Shown here piece by piece: positions 31,775 to 37,286 of a DNA stretch of 37,286 nt. The notes under the pieces were generated by a model. The model did no database searches. It was not told the DNA's origin and was given only the letters and a program-made list of their open reading frames with translations. Numbering within the stretch: the stretch's first letter is position 1; every line of letters starts with the position of its first letter. This stretch comes from Bacillota bacterium (lineage in GTDB: Bacteria; Bacillota; Clostridia; Oscillospirales; Acutalibacteraceae): assembly GCA_029008595.1 (NCBI GenBank), contig JAQXJH010000132.1, forward strand, positions 1 to 37,286, in the 5' to 3' direction. The position numbers were made by a program, and so were the translations under genes.

Positions 31775-33718
31775 ATGGTAAACGTTACACTGAAAGACGG
31801 CTCCGTACTGCAGGCGGCTCCCGGAACCACGGGGATCGAGCTTGCGCAGCAGATCAGCGCCGGTCTGGCCCGCGCAGCCTGCGCCGTCAAAATCGACGGC
31901 AAGGTCTGCGATCTTCGCACTCCGATCGTAAACGACTGCAGCGTTGAGCTGCTGACCTTTGATTCGCCGGAAGGCAAACGCGCCTATTGGCACACCGCCT
32001 CGCACATTCTTGCGCAGGCGGTCAAGCACCTGTTCCCGGACGCCGTTTTTGCCATCGGCCCTTCGATCGATTCCGGCTTCTATTACGATTTTGATCTGCC
32101 GCGCAATCTGTCGCAGGATGATTTTGCCGCGATCGAAGCAGAGATCAAAAAAATCATCAAGGAAGACCTGCCGATCGAGCGCTTTGAACTGGAACCGGCT
32201 GAAGCGGCGAAGCTGATGGAAGAGCTCGGCCAGCCCTATAAGATCGAACTGATTGCCGAGCACAGCGGCAAGGGCGAAAAAATCAGCTTCTACCGTCAGG
32301 GCGATTTCACCGACCTTTGCGCCGGGCCTCACCTGATGAGCACCGGCCGCGTCAAGGCAGTCCGCCTGACCAACTGCACCGGCGCTTACTGGCGCGGCGA
32401 TTCCACCAAAAAAATGCTGCAGCGCGTTTACGGGATCGCGTTCCCGAAGAGCAGCGAGCTGGAGGCCTACCTGACGCAGCAGGAAGAAGCCCGCAAACGC
32501 GACCACAACAAGATCGGCCGTGAGCTTGGCTATTTCACCACCAGCGACCTGATCGGTCAGGGTCTGCCGATCCTGCTGCCGAACGGCGCGCGCGTGATCC
32601 AGCAGCTGCAGCGCTTTGTGGAAGACGAGGAACAGAAGCGCGGCTGGCTGCTCACCAAAACTCCTTATATGGCGAAGAGCGACCTGTACAAGCTTTCCGG
32701 CCATTGGGATCATTATCAGGACGGCATGTTCGTGCTCGGCGATGAGGAAAAGGACGACGAAGTATTTGCGCTGCGCCCGATGACCTGCCCGTTCCAGTAT
32801 CAGGCGTATCTGAACAAGCCGCGTTCCTACCGCGACCTGCCGCTGCGCTACAACGAGACCTCGACGCTTTTCCGCAACGAGGCCTCCGGCGAAATGCACG
32901 GGCTGATCCGCGTGCGCCAGTTCACAATTTCCGAAGGCCACCTGATGTGCCGCCCCGACCAGCTGGAAGATGAGTTCCGCAACTGCCTGGAACTCGCGAT
33001 CTTCATGCTGAAAACGCTCGGTCTGTACGAGGATGTTTCCTACCGGTTCTCCCTGTGGGATCCGAACGACCGCGCCAAATATATCGGTACGCCGGAGCAG
33101 TGGGACGAAGCGCAGGGCATTATGCGCACGATCCTGACGGATCTGAAGATCCCGTTTGTGGAGGGCGTCGGCGAAGCCGCGTTCTACGGCCCGAAGCTCG
33201 ACATTCAGATCCGCAACGTTTACGGCAAGGAAGACACGCTGATCACCATCCAGATCGATCAGATGCTGGCCGAAAAATTCGGCATGGTCTACACCGACCG
33301 CGACGGCTCGAAGAAAAACCCCTATATCATCCACCGCACCTCGATCGGCTGCTACGAGCGTACGCTTGCCCTGCTGCTTGAAAAATACGCGGGCGCTCTG
33401 CCGACGTGGCTGATGCCGACGCAGGTGAAGGTGCTGCCGATTTCCGAACGCCAGCAGGAGCGCGCCAACGCCGTGCTCGAACAGTTGCAGGCTGCCGGGC
33501 TCCGCGCCGCAGCCGATCTTCGCAGCGAAAAGATCGGTTACCGGATCCGCGAGGCTCAGCTGGAAAAAACGCCTTATATGCTCATCATCGGCGACAAGGA
33601 AGTGGAAAGCGGCATGGTTTCTGTCCGTGCCCGCAAAGGCGAAGACCTCGGCGCCATGAGCGTGGAAGATTTCCTGGCACGCATTCTGGAGGAAATCCGC
33701 ACCAAAGCCCACGACTGA
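31775..33718 (+). CDS. thrS: Threonyl-tRNA synthetase
   Basis: ThrRS charges tRNA-Thr and edits misactivated serine. It has 647 residues, the usual bacterial length. The order is an N-terminal TGS domain (about 1-60), the editing domain (with HTASHILAQAVKHLFPDAV near residues 72-90 and CAGPHLMSTG), the class II catalytic core (FVLGDEEKDDEVFALRPMTC, FRNEASGEMHGLIRVRQFT, HRTSIGCYERTLALLLEKYA) and a C-terminal anticodon-binding domain (LPISERQQERANAVLEQLQ, DLRSEKIGYRIREAQLEKTPY). The ATG at 31775 has AAGGAAGG just upstream. The T-box leader controls it. The gene is single and followed by a hairpin terminator. Confidence 0.97.
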   Translation: MVNVTLKDGSVLQAAPGTTGIELAQQISAGLARAACAVKIDGKVCDLRTPIVNDCSVELLTFDSPEGKRAYWHTASHILAQAVKHLFPDAVFAIGPSIDSGFYYDFDLPRNLSQDDFAAIEAEIKKIIKEDLPIERFELEPAEAAKLMEELGQPYKIELIAEHSGKGEKISFYRQGDFTDLCAGPHLMSTGRVKAVRLTNCTGAYWRGDSTKKMLQRVYGIAFPKSSELEAYLTQQEEARKRDHNKIGRELGYFTTSDLIGQGLPILLPNGARVIQQLQRFVEDEEQKRGWLLTKTPYMAKSDLYKLSGHWDHYQDGMFVLGDEEKDDEVFALRPMTCPFQYQAYLNKPRSYRDLPLRYNETSTLFRNEASGEMHGLIRVRQFTISEGHLMCRPDQLEDEFRNCLELAIFMLKTLGLYEDVSYRFSLWDPNDRAKYIGTPEQWDEAQGIMRTILTDLKIPFVEGVGEAAFYGPKLDIQIRNVYGKEDTLITIQIDQMLAEKFGMVYTDRDGSKKNPYIIHRTSIGCYERTLALLLEKYAGALPTWLMPTQVKVLPISERQQERANAVLEQLQAAGLRAAADLRSEKIGYRIREAQLEKTPYMLIIGDKEVESGMVSVRARKGEDLGAMSVEDFLARILEEIRTKAHD

Positions 33719-33749
33719 CCTCCGTCTGTTTCAATTTTTTCGTCCGTAA

Positions 33750-33790
33750 GGCGGCTGCCGCAAAAGAAATTGCAGCAGCCGCCGTTTTGT
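33750..33790 (+). terminator. Probable terminator of thrS
   Basis: GGCGGCTGC (33750-33758) pairs perfectly with GCAGCCGCC (33775-33783) around a 16-base loop, followed by GTTTTGT. The T-run is short, so termination may be incomplete. Confidence 0.65.
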
Positions 33791-33866
33791 CTGCATTTTC
33801 AAGCCAAGCGCCGCCGCTCTTTTTTCGTTGGAAGGCATATCCTGTCTTATTCTCTGTGTTCTTCTG

Positions 33867-33875
33867 TGCTATAAT
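33867..33875 (+). promoter_or_regulatory. Extended -10 promoter before the GyrI-like remnant
   Basis: TGCTATAAT is an extended -10 with a perfect TATAAT. No good -35 is seen at 17 bases. It would now drive the truncated gene and the propeller gene behind it. Confidence 0.45.
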
Positions 33876-33934
33876 CAAAAAACGCAAAGCGCACCCGGAC
33901 AGGATAAGACCGGTAAAGGGGCGGAATATATGGC

Positions 33935-34636
33935 GGGGCCTATCAGCAGGCAGTCGGTGTATTATATGCCGTAGCTTATACCTTGAAAATGAGCTGCAAA
34001 ACCGATCACAAAATTGACGGATTCTTCGAGTATGTTGTGCCGCCGCTTGAGGGTTTCTGGTGGCAGGAGGGAGTCAATGGCACGGATTACGGAAACAAAG
34101 ACTCTTTTCATTGGATTTCTGTCATCCGGCTGCCGGGCTTTATCACTCCGCAGGATTTTGAATGGGCTGTGGCCGCTGCCGCCAGGAAGAAAGGAATCGA
34201 TTGTTCTTCCGCCGAATTCCTGACGGTAAAAGAGGGATTGTGCGTACAAATCATGCATTTCGGTTCTTATGACAATGAATCCGAAACGATTGCACAAATG
34301 GACGAATATCTTGCCCGGAACGGTTATGTCAATGACATCACGGATGTCAGACTGCACCATGGGATCTATCTGTCCGATCCGAGAAGATGTCAAACGGAAA
34401 AAAGGAAGACGGTAATTCGCCATCCTATTAAAAAAACAGCACAAAGGAATGATCACTGCCATGAAACTGACCCTGCGGGGGGAGCCCTGCCGAAATTTCT
34501 GTATTCTGAACAAAATCCTGATCCCAAAGGATCCGCGCGACGGCCGCGAAAAGCTGGTGCTCAGCAATTACGCTGCCGAGGCGGCCGGGTCGCTGATCAT
34601 TATCGATACCGAAACGCTGCAGAGCGAGCAGTATGA
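33935..34636 (+). pseudogene. Truncated GyrI-like small-molecule-binding domain protein with run-on C-terminus
   Basis: The translation DGFFEYVVPPLEGFWWQEG to KRKTVIRHPIKK is a clear match to the GyrI-like domain family (usually about 200 residues). Family-like sequence GAYQQAVGVLYAVAYTLKMS is readable from 33935, but a stop codon (TAA at 33914-33916) lies close upstream and the usual first 45-60 residues are absent. The first usable start in frame is TTG 33983 or ATG 33989, inside the domain. At the other end the family normally stops shortly after IRHPIKK; here the frame continues about 65 residues into the next gene, to 34636. A run of seven A (34430-34436) sits at the point of departure; one more A would give a stop within eight codons. 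I read this as a decaying gene, though a sequencing slip is possible at the 3' end. Confidence 0.68.
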
Positions 34637-36305
34637 GCTGCCGAACGATTCCGGCGCATGGGCGCTGCTCTGGCTGGAGGAGCGCGGCGAGCTGCTGGTG
34701 GGTACCTGCGACCACTTCGGCAGCCTGCACTGCTTTGTGATGGCGGAACGCCGCTTTCGGGAACCGCTGCGGCTGCAGGACGAAACCTACCTGTGGAATT
34801 TTACCCGGGGCGGCGACGGACTTGTTTACGCCAGCACTTACCCCGGCTGTTCTCTGGTGCAATATAATCCCGAAACCCGAAAAATGGTCAGCCTCGGGCA
34901 CGTCGGCCCCGAAAGCAAAAATCAATATTCGCGCCAGGTTCTTACCACCTCGATGGGGGATATCGCCGTCAGCGCAGGATATTATCACAACGAAGCATGG
35001 CTTTACCGCGTAAAAACCGGCGAATGGGTATCGCTCGGTGAAGAAGGCGACCGCGTGCAGGCCGTCGGAAACGGCTTTATTGCCGTCGGTCACAACGGAC
35101 AATACAAATTTTACGATCCGGAAACGCTGGAACAGCTCGGCGGCGTTTACCCGGAGAACGCCGGGCCGGAGCTGCTTGCCAGCTGCAGTGAGCCTGTTCG
35201 CGAATATCTGACCAAAACACTGCATCCCGAACCGATCCCCGGCCTTCCCGCAGGGCAGCGCGGCGTGAAAACCGCATCCGGCTGTGAAATCGGCGTGATA
35301 GGGCAGGAGCTTTTTCTGTGGAAGGACGGTCAGCTTCGTTTTGTCCGCATTCCGGCCGAAGCGCCCGTGACCGCGATCATGACCATTGCAGCAATGGACG
35401 GCGCGATCTGGGGTTCCTGCGAATTCGGCCAGACCATTTTCCGTTTTGACCCCAAAACCGGAACAAGCGAAAACAGCTGCGGCGTTACGAATGCCGGCGG
35501 CGAGGTTTACGGCATCGTCCCGCTGGACGGCAAGCTTTATCTTGCCTCCTATGCGGGCGGCGATCATATCGTTTACGACCCCGCGCAGCCGTGGGATCAG
35601 CATGGCAACATCAATCCGAAATCGCTGCGTTCCGTTGCCCCGCAGATGGTTCGTCCCCACGCCAAAAGCGTTGTCGGACCGGACGGCGCGGTCTGGACCG
35701 GCTGGTACGCAAGCTACGGTACCTTTGGCGGCGGATTGAGCCGAATCGATCCCGCAACGGAGGAGGTCACCTCCTGGTTCGGGCTGATCCCCGGGCAGGC
35801 AATGGAGCATCTGGCAGCCGACGACAGCTCGCTTTATGCCGTGACCAGCGGTTCCGCCAGCGGGATGGCCGACCGGGACGATCAGTTTCACCTGCTGAAA
35901 ATCGCTCCGGACGGCAGCATCACAAAACGGCATCAGTTTGAACCGGGTGTCAGCCCGCGCCGGCTCGCGGTCTTCGGTCACCGGATCTGCGTGATCCTCT
36001 GCGACAAAAACGCCATGGAAAGCCGCGTGGCGCTGTTTGATAAGGAATCCCTCGCGCTGCAGGGCAGCTTTCTGATCGGCGCGCTGAAAGAGGATTCCGA
36101 ACAGAATTTCCCCACCGATCTGATGTTTTTGGATCACGACCGGCTGCTGGTATTCACCGCAAGCGAGATCGCGGTATTTTCGCTTCCGGACGGCCGCCAT
36201 CTCGATTCTCTGCCCTCTCCCGGCTATGCGCAGACCTGTACGCGCGACGAAAACGGCCTGATCTGGTTTGCAAGCAAACGCCGCCTCTTCACGCTGGAGC
36301 TATGA
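34461..36305 (+). CDS. Large cytoplasmic beta-propeller protein, unknown function
   Basis: This 614-residue protein is made of repeated blade-like units with a G-x-hydrophobic-hydrophobic start and a YDPET/FDPKTG type turn. I count about twelve to thirteen: examples are GLVYASTYPGCSLVQYNPET, GFIAVGHNGQYKFYDPET, GAIWGSCEFGQTIFRFDP, GKLYLASYAGGDHIVYDP and GAVWTGWYASYGTFGGGLSR. That count suggests two propellers of six to seven blades. The style recalls streptogramin-lyase or quinoprotein-like propellers, but no catalytic signature was recognised. There is no signal peptide. The ATG at 34461 was preferred, with AAAGGA about 12 bases upstream; an in-frame ATG at 34449 directly abuts that site. 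It begins inside the run-on end of the GyrI-like remnant and ends at a strong terminator. Confidence 0.85.
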   Translation: MKLTLRGEPCRNFCILNKILIPKDPRDGREKLVLSNYAAEAAGSLIIIDTETLQSEQYELPNDSGAWALLWLEERGELLVGTCDHFGSLHCFVMAERRFREPLRLQDETYLWNFTRGGDGLVYASTYPGCSLVQYNPETRKMVSLGHVGPESKNQYSRQVLTTSMGDIAVSAGYYHNEAWLYRVKTGEWVSLGEEGDRVQAVGNGFIAVGHNGQYKFYDPETLEQLGGVYPENAGPELLASCSEPVREYLTKTLHPEPIPGLPAGQRGVKTASGCEIGVIGQELFLWKDGQLRFVRIPAEAPVTAIMTIAAMDGAIWGSCEFGQTIFRFDPKTGTSENSCGVTNAGGEVYGIVPLDGKLYLASYAGGDHIVYDPAQPWDQHGNINPKSLRSVAPQMVRPHAKSVVGPDGAVWTGWYASYGTFGGGLSRIDPATEEVTSWFGLIPGQAMEHLAADDSSLYAVTSGSASGMADRDDQFHLLKIAPDGSITKRHQFEPGVSPRRLAVFGHRICVILCDKNAMESRVALFDKESLALQGSFLIGALKEDSEQNFPTDLMFLDHDRLLVFTASEIAVFSLPDGRHLDSLPSPGYAQTCTRDENGLIWFASKRRLFTLEL

Positions 36306-36327
36306 GCTTCTGACGGCGCAACACATA

Positions 36328-36375
36328 ACCGCCTGCTGCAGTTTTTCCTGCGGCAGGCGGTGTTTTTTGTTTTTT
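36328..36375 (+). terminator. Terminator of the propeller gene
   Basis: A 14-bp stem (ACCGCCTGCTGCAG with its near complement, one T-G pair) around TTTTTC is followed by GTTTTTTG and a second T-run. It starts 23 bases after the stop codon. Confidence 0.9.
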
Positions 36376-36397
36376 TCGGTTTTCTTCCGGCAGCGTT

Positions 36398-37105
36398 TTA
36401 CTCGCCTTCTGCCATGCGGTATCCGACGCCCATTTCGGTAAAAATATAGTGCGGTTCCGCGGGATTCTTTTCAATTTTCCGGCGGATATTTGCCATATTG
36501 ACGCGCAGGATCTGGTTATCCTCTCCGGCGTTCGGGCCCCAGATGCTGTGGATCAGCAAGTCGTAGGTCAGCACCCTGCCGGCATAAGCGGCCAGCAGCG
36601 CCACGATTTTATATTCGTTTTGTGTCAGATGCACATCGTTTCCGTCCACGAAAACACGGCGGCGGTCAAAATCCACCGTCAGCCCGCCGCAGGTAAACCG
36701 GCCGGTCTGCAGGGCATCCTGCGCGCCGCTGTTGGTATGCATCCGGCGCAGCGCTGTCCGGACACGCGCCAGCAGCTCCGCCGTGCCGAACGGCTTGGTG
36801 ATGTAGTCGTCCGCGCCCAGATCCAGCGCTTCCACCTTGTCCCGCTCATGTGTCCGCGCCGAAACCACCAGGATCGGGATCTGCGACCAGCCCCGGACAG
36901 ACTGAATGATCTGTCCCCCGTCCATATCCGGCAGCCCGAGGTCGAGGATCATCAGATCCGGGCAATGCGACGTCACCATCATCATTGTTTCGGCGCCGTC
37001 CTTTGCGCGGATCACCTGATACCCGTTTGCTGTCAGAATCGTCGCCATAAAGCTTGCAATATTGTTTTCATCCTCTGCGATCAGAACGGTATACGGACAT
37101 TTCAT
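36398..37105 (-). CDS. kdpE: Two-component response regulator, KdpE-like (OmpR family)
   Basis: This 235-residue regulator has a receiver domain and a winged-helix DNA-binding domain. The receiver shows the acidic pair in LIAEDENN (11-12), the phospho-acceptor Asp55 in [13 protein letters not shown], and the conserved lysine in DYITKPFG. The C-terminal domain has [13 protein letters not shown] and the ending [20 protein letters not shown] followed by [12 protein letters not shown], which is the typical KdpE signature. In that family it activates the high-affinity potassium pump kdpFABC when KdpD signals low potassium or osmotic stress. No kdpFABC genes are in the window. AGGAGG lies upstream of the ATG, which overlaps the end of the kinase gene by four bases. 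Confidence 0.88.
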   Translation of the reverse strand: MKCPYTVLIAEDENNIASFMATILTANGYQVIRAKDGAETMMMVTSHCPDLMILDLGLPDMDGGQIIQSVRGWSQIPILVVSARTHERDKVEALDLGADDYITKPFGTAELLARVRTALRRMHTNSGAQDALQTGRFTCGGLTVDFDRRRVFVDGNDVHLTQNEYKIVALLAAYAGRVLTYDLLIHSIWGPNAGEDNQILRVNMANIRRKIEKNPAEPHYIFTEMGVGYRMAEGE

Positions 37106-37286
37106 AACGCTTTCTCCTCCTTTGGCAGCGTAAAACGAAAAACTGCGCCGCCTTCTTTTCGATTGGACGCCGTGATCTCTCCGCCGTGTGCGCGGATGAT
37201 CGTGCGGCAGACGGAAAGGCCGATCCCCATGTTGCGCCGGTCGTCCGAATGGCTCTGTGCGCTGCGGACGCCTCCGTCGAACAGCC
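37102..37286 (-). CDS. kdpD: KdpD-like sensor histidine kinase, 3' end only
   Basis: Only the last 61 codons are inside the window; the gene continues past its right edge. The translation is the end of a histidine-kinase ATPase domain: an F-box start ([12 protein letters not shown]), the G2 box [20 protein letters not shown] and the final [19 protein letters not shown]. The stop codon overlaps the kdpE start (ATGA), so the pair is co-translated. The name is given by the partner regulator and the RRNMGIGL style of the G2 box; the KdpD sensor domains are not visible, so this is a provisional name. Confidence 0.78.
   Translation of the reverse strand, partial: LFDGGVRSAQSHSDDRRNMGIGLSVCRTIIRAHGGEITASNRKEGGAVFRFTLPKEEKAL

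Noticed and set aside
31685-33712. Minus-strand open frame of 675 codons antisense to thrS
   Set aside because: Shadow of thrS codon usage. It has no recognisable domain and would run through the T-box terminator.
33930-33973. Short peptide frame starting at ATG 33930 with AAAGGGG upstream
   Set aside because: It encodes only 14 residues in a different frame from the GyrI-like sequence. The ribosome site may be left over from decay of the locus, and nothing supports a real peptide.
34428-36200. Minus-strand open frame of 590 codons antisense to the propeller gene
   Set aside because: Shadow frame with no family signature; the sense frame has clear propeller repeats and a ribosome site.

Overview
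The window looks like a chromosomal segment of an endospore-forming Clostridia species, most likely an Oscillospiraceae/Ruminococcaceae relative. The support is a moderately GC-rich genome with consensus SigA promoters and AGGAGG-type ribosome-binding sites, a SigH-like sigma factor, a GerA-type germinant receptor, HPr kinase, RNase Y, a T-box leader, and the murB-rapZ-whiA-dnaE-pfkA gene order familiar from Clostridia. Genus cannot be fixed from the sequence alone. Almost everything reads as ordinary chromosomal backbone. I see no insertion sequence, prophage, CRISPR array or rRNA gene.

Layout. 1-2800: a zinc-uptake ABC operon (znuA-znuC-znuB, minus strand) behind a consensus promoter that abuts a perfect 31-bp palindrome, probably a Zur operator. 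2830-3985: a double zinc-ribbon protein and a SigH-like sigma factor, separated by a 60-nt sequence that folds as a tRNA-like cloverleaf. 4150-11880: pfkA, then murB-rapZ-whiA-dnaE (minus strand). 11840-13960: hprK and a ROK glucokinase, probably co-transcribed. 13990-19155: a germination locus in which a DUF421 protein and the GerC lipoprotein run left, while GerA, GerB and a DUF4363 protein run right. 19255-23465: greA, lysS (with an extra C-terminal tRNA-binding domain) and a MATE transporter. 23470-25985: a GH38 alpha-mannosidase. 26300-29490: a MoxR-type AAA+ ATPase, a DUF2201/VWA protein whose HExxH motif reads HQxxH, and a small membrane protein. 29540-31290: RNase Y. 31390-33790: a T-box-controlled thrS. 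33867-36375: a truncated GyrI-like gene that runs on into the next gene, then a large beta-propeller protein. 36398-37286: a KdpE-type response regulator and the 3' end of its KdpD-type kinase.

How the genes work together. Four themes recur: zinc homeostasis (znuACB and the neighbouring zinc-ribbon gene), carbon flux and its control (pfkA, glucokinase, HPr kinase), sporulation and germination (SigH-like factor, WhiA, Ger proteins, DUF421), and translation or RNA turnover (greA, lysS, thrS with T-box, rny). The least explained items are the MoxR/VWA/membrane-protein operon, the cloverleaf at 3222-3281, and the GyrI-like remnant.

Many long reading frames antisense to dnaE, thrS, lysS, gerA and the propeller gene are codon-bias shadows and are not annotated. 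Several starts were chosen from ribosome-binding sites and are non-ATG: GTG for the sigma factor, DUF421 and DUF4363 genes; TTG for hprK and rny.
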